From assembly GCA_030765055.1 (NCBI GenBank), contig CM060950.1, positions 13,737,806 through 13,801,805 on the forward strand: DNA of 64,000 nt, given 5' to 3'. This DNA is from Mantis religiosa (lineage: Eukaryota > Arthropoda > Insecta > Mantodea > Mantidae). Below the pieces are notes generated by a model. The model saw only the letters and a program-made list of their open reading frames with translations. It was not told the origin of the DNA and did not search any database. A program made the position numbers and the translations under genes. Positions 11,671 to 24,330 of the stretch are shown here, piece after piece (positions within the stretch are counted from its first letter, which is position 1; every line of letters starts with the position of its first letter).

Positions 11671-13039
11671 AACTGCCCACTTCAGCCATGTTAGTATTTT
11701 CCCCCACTTACTCTGATTTAGGAACTTTTCGAAGATCATGTGACTAATAATTTCTCTCTGATAGGTTATACAAAATTCACGTGGGTTGGTTCATCGTACT
11801 CATTACTTATCATAAGGCACGCACGATAAGCGTCTATTCATAGCTGTATCTTCATTGTGAAGGTCAAAACGTTGCCATTCATATCCTCGGGCAATATTGA
11901 ACAAAAGAATACAGGGTTAGGTTCCCGAGCCTACCAGAAGGTGAATTTCCCGTCTACATAGAGTTTCGAAATAACAAATTTCCACACTCTGTTTGTCTCC
12001 CATTTGCTATTATTGTATTTCTATTCTTATTTTTTGTTTATGATTACTAAAATCAGTGTGTATCTAATTTATATAGTATTATGTCTCCTATCGATTGTTT
12101 TGTTTGATACGGCCAGCTTCAAGGCACATAACACGAACACAACCGTACCCGAACCCACACACAGACACACAACACAAATATACTTTGACGAAAGATGATA
12201 AAATAGTTGATCTGAAAATGCTTTTATTGTCACTAAATTCATTAGCTCAATGCTAACGTTTATGCCCCTCTTTCATTCAAATGCAACTCTTCAACACGTC
12301 TCTACAACGGCTCTTTGTGTCTTTGGCATGCAAAGTTTGTGTAGCTAATGATCTAACTGAGCAACATACAAGTGCACTTCTTACACGGTGCTACACGTCG
12401 ATTTTAAACACAACTCCGATATTCACAGATAAACTCTATTGGTGCCAGCTACACAGCCTGTCGATTCCTTACTATGGAGACAAACTTACTGACATGTGAA
12501 CTGCTTTCTGCACCGTTTCACCGCCCACCAACTCCTTCCACATGGAACCGTACTCAGCCTGAAGCACTACATTGCTCTCACAAGTACTCTCTGTGACACG
12601 CCCTACTCACTGCCGACCACTCCAGACCTTGCATCGGATGATAGGTATCTGCCGGGCGCAGTAAATATTTCTGAAACTGGACACCAATGAAACACTGTAC
12701 GCAAATATTTTTGCGTAATAACAACACAGTTTCACGCCTGAGTCGTGACAAGCCTAGAAGGCATGCTACTCCGTCCAGCCAGCCAATAAGCAACAGGGTG
12801 ATGCACCTACTCCCCTTCTTCTCAATAGCAGCTAGGTTGCCTACTTGACTCTTTCCCTCCTCGACAGTTTCGTATTGACCAAAGTGAGAATACCGACTTG
12901 CGCAAGCGTGCACACAGACACATATATCATTTTTGAGGACGTCTTTGAGTCTTACAACTAGGTGAACGTTGTATTTTCAAGGACGGCTACACGGGCGATG
13001 ACGTTCAGGAGGTCCACATGGCACTCCAGATTATATACA
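11671..13039. other. No feature recognised
   Basis: Several short open frames exist but none shows a known motif, signal or repeat structure. No gene call is made. Confidence 0.5.
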
Positions 13040-13150
13040 CTTAAACCTTAGAAATACCCGACATTCAACTTTCAGGGTATAGAAAACCTCTGGAAAAAAC
13101 CTTATCCAGATTACTCACCCCACCAAGCTCTAAATTTGGGTCATCTTGAA
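13040..13150 (-). repeat. Degraded SINE A fragment
   Basis: The segment carries SINE A words on the minus strand, including AACCTTATCCAGATTACTCACCC and a decayed box B region, and is much more diverged than the other copies. Confidence 0.45.
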
Positions 13151-13609
13151 CACACAGAATAATTTGGAATACAAGTACATTTTTTCCTGAGCTAGTCACA
13201 TAACCGAGAAGAGCTTCTGGCAGTAAACGAGGTTATCGAAGTTGCCCAAAGTTACACGCAGGTAGCCGGTTCATTTTTGCTGTACATGCTGGAGTCAAAA
13301 ACGGTGTTGTGAAGGTATCATTAAACCTGATTAGACTAGTAGCGCCAGCTAATGTGGCCCTGACATTTATCTGCACTGTTCAGTTTAGTGCGCTCATTGA
13401 AAACACTGAAGCCCAAATGTCTATCTAGCTGTCAGCACTCCCCTCTCCCCTCCGAGACATTCTTACTGAACGTAAACTTGATCGCATTCCTTACAACCAC
13501 ACAGGGCTTGGTCTCATACAGTACAATGCTGAGGCGGTGCTGCGGTGCTGGTTTGCTGGATGCCATTGGTGATTGGCCCGTTACCTCCAGGGAGCTGGAA
13601 CTTGCCTGA

Positions 13610-13720
13610 GGCTTCTGAGCAGAGTTTTTGATGGTGAAAGACCTAGTCCTGGAACGGTTTCTGTCGGAAGGCCCCACCGCGCCTTGGTGGCACACCCTTC
13701 TAACGAAAATTACTCTGTTT
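13610..13720. repeat. Second copy of the 104-bp short repeat
   Basis: The words CTAGTCCTGGAACGG and TTTCTGTCGGAAGGCC match the insertion at 6896-6999 in the same order. No target duplication was found here. Confidence 0.55.
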
Positions 13721-13724
13721 TGAA

Positions 13725-14560
13725 TGTTGGATGGCTGGAAGTAACATTGCCTATGACATTAACCTGAGACAGGAATTGTATTTATACTGCCCAGATAAAG
13801 CCGCACTAACCGGCTAGGTGTTGAGGTAGAAGATACCCCGCTCAAGAAGTCCTGGACGACTCGACCGATTTGCAGGTTGGCTGGTTGCTGAGCTGCTTCT
13901 GACGACCCTTCTTTCTCGTTTATAATTGTCTCTACTTTGAGATGCTGCTTCTTTGTAGACTTCCTAGAGAAGCGAACCATGCTACTTCTCTGCGATTCTA
14001 AAGAAGTATGAGCCATGAGAGAGTACGAGTGACCCGGGTACTCACTGGTGGTGTGTAGAACGCGCAGTATCTAGCCGTTATGCGGATTTACCCCTGCGAT
14101 AAGATAGATGTGATAATATTCTCAAGATTTTGACTAAGTAAGATGATGGATGTGGCTGGACCCTGCTGGTGATTCTGGTGCCTGGATGTGCGTCAAAATG
14201 ATGGAAGACGCCTGATACCACCTCACTTGAAGCAGCCTGCATGCAGGGAGCGTCCAATGAGAACAGAGCTAGAGGCAAGAGGACGCATGTGAACAAGGTA
14301 TGGGGTGTAGATATGCGACCAGGATTCTGCCGCAAGTTTACGGGCGGTCACCCTTCCAGCCGCTTCCAAGATAGATTCGGCTTAATGCGGCGGAGTATCA
14401 AGTGAAAGGGAGACAGGCTGAAGTTACCACTCAAGGGGCCCTTGGGCAAGCAGTAACTTTTCCGCCATCTGGAAACCCGGTAGGCATACTGACACCGTAC
14501 ATTTAGCAGTTTTCTGTGGTGAAATGTGATCTTGGCATACAATGTGCGAGTACGTTCACG
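13725..14560. other. No feature recognised
   Basis: Short minus-strand frames exist (85, 85 and 64 codons) but none resembles a known family. The right end may belong to the 3' region of the adjacent LINE. Confidence 0.4.
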
Positions 14561-16165
14561 ATCAGCGTGCGGTAAGGTAAGGTATTCCGGAAGGGCGTGC
14601 AGGATGTAACACTGGATCCTGCGGTCATCCTGATCGGTAGATCATCCTGAGTGCCCTGTCCTGCAGGGCTTGCAGTCTGCGGACGGTAGAACGAGCTTCC
14701 AAGCTCCTAACCTTGCATTCTTACAGTATCAGAGCGGGATGCTCACACGATGCACTCTTAGTTTAAGGCTTATAGACATCGTGATCAGAATACGGCAACA
14801 GCTGCCTGAGTATAGTGGAGCCCTTGCCATCTTACCCAGACGTGTGGAGTGAAAGTGAGATCGCGGTCCAGTTGAAACCCCAGGTACCTGGCCGATTGAA
14901 CCCATGGGATTCTTCTCCACCTCCATCACAGGTCCCTTTGTGGTCGCTAGCGAAGGACCTTCGCCAGCAGAAGAGCAGAACTCTCCTGCGGACTAATGGC
15001 CACTCTCCATTTTTACTCCATTTGACGATGACACGGAGTAGTCGTTGCAATGGTGGGAAGCAGCATCGTACGTCCATATTCAGTGTCATATTCAGGACAT
15101 ACATTGGCACATATTGAGACAGAACAGTTCGGGGTTCCATGGGAAGATCAGACAGGTAGGCTGCAAATAGCAATGGTGAAAGTACACTGCCTTCCGGTAC
15201 TTCAGCTGCTATGGGTCTGAAGGAGGACAGTTTCCTTTTAACCAGCACACTGAAAGTGTGGTACAGGAGAAATGTGCTAATCAGGGTGATTTTGGGAAAG
15301 GAGTAGTGCTTTCTTGAGCTTTTACACTAAGTTCTGTTTTCACGTTGTGGCGAAGGTCTTTTCCACGTCCAGGAGTATTGGGAAGTGTTTTGAGGTTGTT
15401 CTGGATTCCCAGGGTAGACCTCTCTACCAGTTGCAGCTGCTGCAAGACTGTGGCGTGGCCCCGACGGAAACCGAATGGATGAACCAGTAATAGGTGTCTT
15501 TCGTCGAAGAGAGGAGTTAGGCGGGACAGACGCAGTCGCTGAAACACCTTTGAGACGATCGGTAGTAGGCTTATGGCGCAGCAGCATGACGGGAAGACCG
15601 GAACCTTGCCGAACTTTAAAAATGTAATGCTCCCTCACCTCCTTCCAACATGTTGGAAAATGACAGAGCTGAAGAGATGCACTGTAAACCAGGGTCAAGT
15701 AAATCCTGGCCCCCGTTTGGAAGGTTCTGGAGCATGAGTGCCGTAATCTGTCAAATCCAAAGGATTGATTGGGTTTCGTACTCTAGATTTGGGATGCCAC
15801 ATGTCTTGAGATGACTATGGGAATATAGATCGGCTCGTATGGCGGCGGGCGTCCTCATATAGGTTTTCCAGCGTCTCCTCCAAGTGTTCGTTAAACTCAT
15901 CGTCCTTTCCGCAGCTCGAGTTGAGACCAGATAATCTGCGAAACTGGTGCCCAACTCTACGGGACCAAAGTTGAGGCTCCCTCGACTGCTATGGAGAGGA
16001 TGCTCATGCTGATACAGGCTTCGGACAATTGGCCAAGGCTACTCCTCCGGGAGATCAACACCGTTCCCAGGCCACAGTGTGGTGGGCACGTAGCGGTACT
16101 CTTGCCAGGGACTTGAAATGCTGGTAGATATGACGACGATTGGCAGACTCTGTTCATCCACAAAC
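14560..16165 (-). pseudogene. Jockey-like LINE ORF2 remnant (endonuclease end, reverse transcriptase)
   Basis: Minus-strand frames, shifted relative to each other, give reverse transcriptase pieces in the correct order: a piece with FPTCWKEV (15.6 kb), then LVHPFGFRRGHATVLQQLQLVE (15.5-15.4 kb, the HQFGFR..HST block of Jockey elements), then VPEGSVLSPLLFAAYLSDLP (15.2 kb, the VPQGSVLSP core), and a C-terminal part with LEARSTVRRLQALQDRALR (14.7 kb). The catalytic YADD motif is lost in the 15.1 kb region. Short frames at 15.75-16.16 kb may be the endonuclease end, unproven. Multiple stops make it inactive. Confidence 0.7.
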
Positions 16166-16624
16166 ATTTTGCTGCGCACCCAGCCAGGATTGGGTTTAAC
16201 CACAGGAAGTATTTTCTTTAATTTGTTATATGTGAAGAATTGGATGTTGTGATTGAGGACAGTAGAAAGTGTGGAGTAGTAATTTTTTCCTCTTAAGGAA
16301 GACAGAATGCTCTGAATAATGTACCCTGGCGGTGAAGTGGGTTAAATTTAATAATTTACATAATTTGGGACCAAACAGCTCTTTGTTCGATTATGTAGCA
16401 GCTCGGGTTTTACTGCTGATGGATTTTTGGGTACCCGTTAGTCATGCGGAGGACCCGGTAAAGGCGAAGCCAACCTCTAGTTGGCTCATAATAACCAAGA
16501 AACCTAACCAGGTCGCTCATATGCAAAGGTAAAGTGGCGTAAAGTTTTGATGCCCGGCATATAGTTTCATCCTCCACGTATGGAAGTGATGAGGATTCGT
16601 GAAGCAAACTTACTGGGAAAGACC
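16166..16624. other. No feature recognised
   Basis: Non-repetitive sequence lying between two LINE remnants; no coding or RNA feature seen. Confidence 0.4.
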
Positions 16625-17640
16625 AGCCTATTGAATAGATGGATCAGAGTCCTCTTTTTGGAGCCTAGCAGCAAACTCTGCGGCCATGTCCCAGATCTCA
16701 CAGGCGTATAGCATCAACGGAACTATGAGTGTCCGAAAGAAGTTAAAATTCTTGCGGACTGTCTTTGAACTAGAACTCAGCGTAGGACAAAAGGAAGAGA
16801 TAAGTCGTCTTGCCGATTGGTCCCTGCTATGTCGGCGAAGAGTCAAACCACTGCCTGGCTCGACTACTTCGTATCTGATGGAAGGTACCCTCCGAATTCT
16901 TAAATTGAAATTCGGGCAGCCTGAAGGGGTGTGGCACTTAGTGAGTATTATGGCGTGGCTTTTGTCCAGGTTAACGGACATCCGCCAACGCCGGCATCAC
17001 TGTTGCATGACATGGAGGTGTCTTTGTAACGTGTTGAAAGCTCTGAGAATATGCCTGTCCTTGCAGAACAGCAGCACGTCGTCAGCATGCTGTGCAATAT
17101 CAACTTGCGGCTGTGTTGGGAAGTCTGCTATGTATATACTGAATAGAGTGGGAGATAGTACAGAGCCTTCGTGAACTCTGACTCTCATAGGTCGAATTGA
17201 AGCAGTTTTCAAAGCGACTGTGACTTTAAAGAGGCGAAACCTGAGGAATCTGTGTAGAATGTTGATGAGTTGAGCTGGTAGGCCAAGTTGTATTAGCTTA
17301 TGAAGGAGTCAGGCGTGCAAGGTAGTAGAGAAGGTTTTCTCGGCATCCAGGGACACCATAGCCGTAAAGCCGCGTACCTGGAAAACTAGAGCGGCCGTCT
17401 CCAAAACTAGCAGTAGTTATTGGAATGTCAATTGACCAGGATGAAATGCAAACTAATGGTCTCGTATGGTTTGAGTATCACTCATATGTGAGGAGGAGCG
17501 GTTCAGAGTTAACCCAGAGTTAACAAGAGTGTCTATCGAGAGCATAGAAAAGAGATTTATGGCTCGGTAGCTGGAGGGATGTAAAGTGTCCTTCCCAGGC
17601 TTCAATATGCAGATCTTACCGGCCCTTCTCCACTCCCGCG
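16625..17640 (-). pseudogene. Second Jockey-like LINE ORF2 remnant
   Basis: The frame at 16997-17212 reads VHEGSVLSPTLFSIYIADFP and HADDVLLF, the reverse transcriptase core in which the usual YADD has become HADD. The frame at 16628-16981 carries LDKSHAIILTK and LIVPLMLYACEIWDMA, the thumb and C-terminal region of Jockey elements. Sequence right of 17212 contains the fingers region in broken frames. The copy is close in type to, but separate from, the one at 14.6-16.2 kb. Confidence 0.72.
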
Positions 17641-17641
17641 G

Positions 17642-17752
17642 AAAGTGAGTGAGTGAGTGATTGAGTGATTGTGTGTGTGAGTGAGTGAGTGAGTGAGTGA
17701 GTGAGTGAGTGAGTGAGTGAGTGAGTGAGTGAGTGAGTGAGTGAGTGAGTGG
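17642..17752. repeat. (GAGT)n microsatellite
   Basis: GAGT/GTGA repeats run for about 110 bp with a few interruptions near the left end. Confidence 0.95.
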
Positions 17753-17885
17753 TGTTTTGGGCCCGTCGACAGCGAGGTCATTTGGGCCCGAATTTAAAAC
17801 TAAAAGCTAAAAACCACACTAGCTGAACTAAAAATCACACAAACTGAGCTAAAAACCATGCAAACTAAGCTAAAAATAAAAACAA
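17753..17885. repeat. Short dispersed repeat with degenerate about 23-bp tandem units
   Basis: After GGTCATTTGGGCCCGAATTT come about three units of the form CTAAAAACCACACTAGCTGAA, CTAAAAATCACACAAACTGAG and CTAAAAACCATGCAAACTAAG. Probably the end of a SINE-like repeat, but no pol III boxes are seen. Confidence 0.5.
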
Positions 17886-19455
17886 AATGAAAATAAGAAG
17901 ATAAAAAAACATGAGTGCAGGGACCAAAAATTTAAAACCTTTAAAACGAGTAAAGCTATGACCCAGTCAGACTTTATTGCTAAAACCAATTTCGGTGACG
18001 AACCGCATTGCAGTGGTGACAGCGACTTTGTCGTCACCTACCGCGGAAAGTGACCTATAGTTAGACACATATTGAAAACTTTAGCCAAGAAGAACACGGC
18101 GTTGAAAGGAAGATGGAGCATGAAGGGTGATAGCCGATCAGTTTCCGCCGTCATTTTGCTGGTAGACATGAAGGCGAAAATTTTAAATATAGGCCCATTT
18201 CAAAAGGCCTACTCGTCGCAAACCACTGTTTCTTCATCGCATACTCTCTTACGACATATCGTACGAGGTGTTCGTTTTAACTCAATACAAATCAATTTGA
18301 TCTGCCCTATGTGCAAAGAACAAAATTACAGTGAGCTATGAAACTTGGTAAATAATTACAAACTTTCACCATCGCTCTAAAATATTACATACAGAGACAT
18401 CTGGACAGCTAGACCGTTACTTCATTACTGGGCAAATAGTTGCTCTCCTACAGGGAAATCAATATAATTAAACATATCGTCTGGTGGGACGCGGACTTTG
18501 ACGACATCTCACCTTTTCTCTCCCCCCTCCCCCTTATATTATATACATTGCTGTAAGTCGTCGAATACTATATAAGACGCAATTTTTGTGTAATGCAATA
18601 TTTTGCGTAACACAAAGAAAAGAATGAACATAAGATTTCAAAACATTTGCAGTAAGGTTTTCATAAAAAGTTGGAACTGGCAAATTATAACGACATATGC
18701 CTATTTAGGATGTGCTTTAGGTAACGGAACTTTATTTTTGAAATGCCTAACTCATTTTGTGAGTCAGTACTTTTACCTCTGGTTAAATAGGATATTACCA
18801 CATGCTGATAGTTGTAGTTCAAAGCATTGCTGTCCTTCTGTATACAAACTCTCCAAAATCACCTGTCATCGCTGAGGTATTCGGAAACTCACTGTTCACT
18901 TCTGCCGCTTTTTCTGCGCTTTCAACTGGGATTCTTTGGTAGCCATGGGTATTCCCCGTATTGTGGATTGTATTGAGCTATTATGAAGCTTTCTCTCTTG
19001 GATAACAGATATACACAAGTGCTTAGCATGTGTGAGGGAAGTTGAAGATGCAAAGGTACTCTCTGAGGTGTGCTCCTCTAACTTTGCCCAGTCCTTTGAT
19101 ATTATTCGGGGTTAGTTAGAAACAGATGTATTTTGTTCCATATAATGCAACTGAAGCAATTTTAAACTCGCAAAACCGAAATGCCACATTCATTAAGAAA
19201 GGACGATTCTTTTACACCGATGATTACTTTTCTTGCACTTGTATTTCTGTATTCACACTATTTGGTGAAACTGGTTGCAGTAATTTATAGGGTGACCTCA
19301 AGGTATTTGAAAGAGTTCATGAATACCAGGTTTCCATAGTTACCATAGAATCACAGTTTGCTGTTAAAGTATAATGACGCTTCAAAATTATAACAAACAA
19401 AGAAACTATAAAATTTTCATTCTCTTTCACTAAGCATACTACCCAAGGTATTTAA
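17886..19455. other. No feature recognised
   Basis: AT-rich; two short plus-strand frames of about 90 codons show no family resemblance. Confidence 0.5.
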
Positions 19456-19935
19456 AAGATGTACTATATTTCAAGAAAGTAAATGTACACCTTCCGCGGG
19501 CCAGTATCATTCAGAAGATCCGTGACTGGAGGGTATCAAAACTAAATCGATCATGTTCGTAAATGTATAGTGTCGTAGTCACCATTATAAAGTGTTACAC
19601 TCTTCGAGGATTTCTAAGGCTTAAATATATTAAGCCAATATGACAAAAATTGTCCAAGTATCACAAAGAAAGTAGCAATTCTCCACCATCTAAGTTATTA
19701 ACCACGTGGCCTTGGAAACTATGCAAAAAATGGAAAATCTTTGGAATTATGACTTTAACAGTAGTAATATCTATATTGTGTACAAGGCGCATTGCCTCAG
19801 CTGCTGCCATAGCTCAGTGGCAAAGCGCAGGCAGAGAGTAGCGGCATGAAGTTTCAGGGTTCGAGACCTCACCTGTGGGCATACTTTTTATCTCCAAATG
19901 TTTCACTTTCTTAGATCCTGTAACCAACTAATTTA
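19456..19935 (+). repeat. Family C short repeat, plus-strand copy
   Basis: Same order as at 2961: TACTATATTTCAAGAAAG terminus, body with CTAAGGCTTAAA and ACTATGCA, then tRNA-like box A CATAGCTCAGTGG (19807) and box B GGTTCGAGACC (19858), then the TTTGTTAGAT-like tail TTTCTTAGATCCTG. Confidence 0.75.
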
Positions 19936-19943
19936 AAAATGAA

Positions 19944-21292
19944 CATATAGGATGGGTTTTATCATATCGAAATGAAAGAAAACAGAGCTTTGAAGTAGCC
20001 GTCAGTGATATTGGTTATGAAAAACAAACTTCGAACTGGAAATTAGTAACTCATGGAGTACCCCAAGGTTCCGTGTTAGGGCCTTTATTATTTCTGATCT
20101 ATATAAATGACCTCTCACTTCATATTAAGGACATTACAACTACAGTTCTTTTCGCCGATGACACTAGTATCCTGGTGAGCAGTACAAATTTAAACGAGTG
20201 TATAATTAAAATTAATTTTGTTTTGAACTGTATGTCATGCTGGTTTAAAGGGAACAAATTATCTGTGAATCTAGACGAAACAAAAGTGGTCAAATTTATA
20301 TCCTGTCGTACGTCACATACTCAAATATAAATCGGGATTAATATGTTATTAGAAGAAATTAACAGCATATAATTTCTGGGCCTTCATGTGGACAGATGTT
20401 TAGATTGGAAAGCTCACACTTAAATTAGTACATTATGCATACTTTTACTATATTATGGAATACGGAATATTATTTTGGGGCATCTCAGTAGAAAGTAAAA
20501 AGATATTTCTTATGCAAAAGAAGGTTATAAGAATCATTACTAACACCCACAACAGATGCTCCTGTAAAGATCTTTTTAGGATATTGAAGATATTAACGCT
20601 TCTTTGCATGTATATATTCTCGATCCTAAAATTCTTTGTATGCAATCGTGCCTCATTTGCAACAAATAATGTAATTCACAGAATAAACACTAGACAAAAG
20701 TATAATATCTATTATCCCAGTGCTAAACTTTCTTGCTTCCAGAAAGGTGTGTATTATGAAACTATCAAAATATTTGGCGCACTTCCTAATGTTCTTAAAG
20801 AGAAAATTGATAATGTCGGTGCTTTTAAAATACTGTTAGAGAGTACATTTGCTCAAAATCTTTTTATTCTGTACAACATTATCTGAATGACAAATTATCC
20901 TGATGATGCTTCTGTAGCTCTGTAAGTAGTATCTAACTGTTCCAATGACAAATCACTACCAATAAATCTGTGATGCATGTTGAAAGTTTATTTTTAATGT
21001 ATATGTATTTAAGAAATAACAAGAATGGTATCCATTGCAATAAGGTTGAAACGTAATGGCATAAGCCAAGTGATAGCTGAATTAAAATGTGTTTGATTTT
21101 GCATCATATATAATTATCTCTGCTTTGATTTCCATTATGTTGTTCATATTGCCTGTATACTATAATATGTGTCTTATGTTAACTTTTGTACATATATATG
21201 CTAATAAACTTTATACCTCTGGACATGTTCAATGTTCACAGCCTTTTCTGGCTACAAGTGAACCTACTGAGCGCAAATAAATCTAATCTAAA
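19944..21292 (+). pseudogene. 5'-truncated LINE: reverse transcriptase core to 3' end
   Basis: The reading frame begins inside the reverse transcriptase: VPQGSVLGPLLFLIYINDL followed by LFADDTSIL (FADD catalytic pair) at 20040-20330. After a gap and frameshift, 20455-20886 gives 143 residues of thumb and C-terminus with YGILFWG and KKVIRIIT, and ends FYGALP-type words typical of the C-termini of insect Jockey/CR1-like LINEs. A 3' untranslated part follows and the copy appears to end in AAATAAATCTAATCTAA near 21292. There is no endonuclease or ORF1. Broken and inactive. Confidence 0.75.
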
Positions 21293-21560
21293 ACTTTGCT
21301 CTTCAGCTAGACTGTCTCTATTTTGCATTGGAGAATGTCAAAGAAAATGGAAAAGACGTGGATCTATAAGTTTTAATAGAACCAAGATTTAAATTTTTAA
21401 AGTTCTGGTTTACAGTAGAAAACTTCATTTTTGACGTACGCTTGATCCCGGTATAAACATCCTGAGAATTCACTTAAATTTAAGGACATGAATGAAAAGT
21501 CTGATATTGGTGTGTCAGGCATGTCCCTAAACTTTTGACAGAAAATATATATAACAATAT

Positions 21561-21770
21561 ACGTCCTCCAAAGTTAAGTCATATCGGACGATGAATGGAA
21601 TGGGTAAAGTGATGCTTAAATGAGCCCAGGGTCCATAGTGCTTAGATTAGCCAATATTCGTCTTTCAGGATAAGGGAAAACCCCGGATAAAACCTTATCC
21701 AGATAACTCACCCTGACAGAGGTTCGAACTCGGGACCTCTTGAACGTGAGGCAGACAACGCTATGTTGTA
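21561..21770 (-). repeat. SINE A copy, minus strand
   Basis: Reads, on the plus strand, ACGTCCTCCAAAGTTAAG at the 3' end of the element, through the AACCTTATCCAGATAACTCACC core, to box B GGTTCGAACTC and the degenerate head. The box A end is partly lost. Confidence 0.8.
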
Positions 21771-21789
21771 TGTAACCCACGTTATATCA

Positions 21790-21955
21790 TCTGTTATGGT
21801 AGCTCAGTGATAAAGTGCACGATGTGTCAAGTGGGGACAGAACGATCACGGTACCGTAGCACACGGTCATGCTTTTTTCTATTCCGACGTTTTTGCGTTG
21901 CAATACGCGGTAACGAGTCAAACTACAGTTTTGCTCCTACGGCTAAGTTATGACT
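21790..21955 (+). repeat. tRNA-derived repeat (family C head and tail only)
   Basis: Contains TATGGTAGCTCAGTGATAAAG as box A, a degenerate box B and then the tail words GTTGCAATACGCGGTAACGAG that also occur at 6810-6850. The body of family C is missing. Confidence 0.5.
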
Positions 21956-21980
21956 ACACCATTTCAAAGAGAGTGCAAGT

Positions 21981-23091
21981 AAGAATGATCACAATTTTAT
22001 TTTGACAACGTACCTTTACTCATCCTCATAATTTTGATGGTCCTTCTCAAAATAGTCTCCCCTGAATGCGATGCGCTTGTCCCAACGTTTCTGCCAATCT
22101 TCAAAGACATGCTGGAAACCATTTTGGGAGATCCTTCAAAATCACCTCCGCAGCCTTCACCAATGCTTCTAATGATGGATAATGCCTCCTACGAAGGTAT
22201 TTCTTCAAGTTAGGGAATAGAAAAATGTCACATGGGTCTAAATCCGGACTATAGGGAGGGTGAGGGATGCACTTCACGTTGATTTGTGGGTGATAATGAA
22301 TGTCACCATTCCATGGATTGTTGTTTCGATTCTGGTGTGACGTAGGCCACCCATGTTTCGTCACCAGTAACAATTTGGTCTAAAAGATCTTCACCTTCAT
22401 TGTGGTACTGCTCAAGGAAAGTCAATGCACTGCCTAAACGTTGGGTTTTGTGCAAATCCGTCAACATTTTCGGAACCCAACGTGAACACAATTTCCGGTA
22501 CTTCAAGTTCTCGGTCTCAATGCGATACAAAACACTAAGAGAATATTCAGGAAAATAGTCGCACAATAATGAAATCGTAAAGCGTCTGTTTTCTCTCATC
22601 TTTACGTCCACTTTCTGCACCAAATCTTCAGTAACGACGGAAGGACGCCGCCTCCGTTCTTCATCATGCACATTTGTGCGGACATCTTTAAATGCTCTAA
22701 CCCATTTCCTTACCATTCCATCACTTATAATGCTTTGTCCTTAAACTTCACAGATCTCAAGATGAATATCGATCGGTTTTACGCCTTTAGTACTATGAGA
22801 TCGTATAACAGCCCGTACTTCACAATCGGCGGAACTCACGATTGTCAGAGGCATCTTAAACACTCAGTAACCAAGGTATACAATGAAGAATCAGACTGTA
22901 ATGGCGTCAGTGAGTAGACAAGAGACGTAGACAACCAGCGCGCATGCGCGGAACACCAACCATAAGGCTGCGTCGGCGAAATCGCAAAACGGTACTGACT
23001 TAAAAAACATGCCTCGTATTAAGATTGAATTTTAGTGAGAAAAATTATGACCGTAAAAAGCTTATGATAATTCTTTATTGAACAGCCCTCG
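21981..23091 (-). mobile_element. Internally deleted mariner-family element
   Basis: The right end ends in the inverted repeat CAGCCCTCG followed by TA at 23092-23093; read on the minus strand it begins CGAGGGCTGTTCAATAAAG. The left end matches the 3' end seen at 49288-49362 but lacks the outer 20 or so bases. Transposase coding sequence lies at 22101-22854. The same terminal sequence is found in the copy at 51301-52216. Confidence 0.85.
22101..22854 (-). pseudogene. Mariner transposase, stop codon and internal deletion
   Basis: Mariner transposases cut and rejoin the element at TA sites. The ATG is at 22854; the first 35 or so codons are open, an in-frame TAA follows, then 22303-22716 gives the helix-turn-helix region and the first part of the catalytic core, including RRPSVVTEDLV, WVPKMLTDLHK and the first Asp in IVTGDETWV. 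A deletion then removes the middle of the core including the second Asp, and 22101-22290 resumes in another frame with HPPYSPDL and CDIFLFPNL, which contains the third Asp. The length is well below the about 340 residues of intact mariners. Confidence 0.85.
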
Positions 23092-23712
23092 TAGGTTAAA
23101 TAATAATTTTAATGGACACAATTACTAAATTCTATATACAATCCATTTGGTCATACTTAAAGTAACATGAAATTGAACAGTTCTCATCTGGAGAAGAACA
23201 AGTCTACAGCTGCAATATAATTCTGCATAATCCAGTGGAGTACAGATAAAACTTAAAGGTATATCCTGTGACATTCTTAGTTACAAAACAGTCACTCCAC
23301 TTGTTAGAAATTACAAAAAGGAGACTATTCTCAAGAATAATGGCGCACTTAAAATAATGTTATTTAATTCTGAATACACATCATATATTAACAATGGAAT
23401 TGAATTATGAAGCATTCCACAGCTATAGAGAACTTACTCTTGCCATAATAAATAATTTGTCGAAACAAAGAATAAAAAGGAAAACAGAAATATTGTGTTT
23501 TAGAATCTGGTATAATCACAGGCACTATGATTACACCATTTATTCCTTCGTACATTTTTGCTGACTCGGTTCCCATAGCTCCATTCAACAACCAGTTTCT
23601 CTGTCATACCATCTGGTATGCATTTACTATGGTGCTCTTCCTGTTCTTGCATATACTTTAATTTCCTGCAGCAATATCTTAGCGGAAAGAGAACATTTGT
23701 ACATAGGTTGTT

Positions 23713-23938
23713 GCCCGCCTCATAAGCGTAGATGGCAGCGTGTCTGCCTCACTTTCAAGAGGTCCCGAGTTCGAATTTCGGTCAGGGTGAGTTATCTGGA
23801 TAAGGTTTTTCCAGGGGTTTCTTTTATCCTTGCAGACGAATGCCGGCTAACTCAAGGTTCCATGGACCCTGGACTCATTTGAGCATAATTTCACCCAATT
23901 CATTCACCGTCCGATAAGCGTTAACGTTGGAGGACGTA
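23713..23938 (+). repeat. SINE A copy, plus strand
   Basis: Starts GCCCGCCTCATAAGCGTAG (box A), has box B GAGTTCGAATTTC at about 23768, the core GAGTTATCTGGATAAGG, and ends AACGTTGGAGGACG. The canonical order of this family. Confidence 0.85.
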
Positions 23939-24330
23939 ACATGGGTTGTTACTGCGTCTTACAAACTTAAACTTGTGGGATAAAAATTTTGCTTCCAGTG
24001 CCACGATCTCCTGGTTTTGTTGACACAAGTTGCGTTTTACCACTGAGCTACGAAAGTCGTCATTAGGAGGTCACTTATATACAAATGTAGATGTTGGTTC
24101 CATTAAAACTATCATTTCAAGTGTTTTCCATATTCCTCGACCTTCTGCAATGCATTGTAGAGAGAGCCTAGCTGCAAGGGAACAGCTTTAAATTAGTTTG
24201 TTGCAGCATCTAACAAAGTGAAGCATTTGGAGATAAAATATATGACCACATGTTAGGGCTCGAACCCTGATACGAATATAATGTGTGGCACACAGTTCCA
24301 CTTTCACGCTACAGTATGAAGCAAATAGTG
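23939..24330 (-). repeat. Family C-like copy or dimer, minus strand
   Basis: Two tRNA-like parts on the minus strand (about 24000-24055 and 24240-24290) bracket a body related to that of family C (AGTGTTTTCCATATTCC and GCCTAGCTGCAAGG). It directly follows the SINE A copy. Confidence 0.5.
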
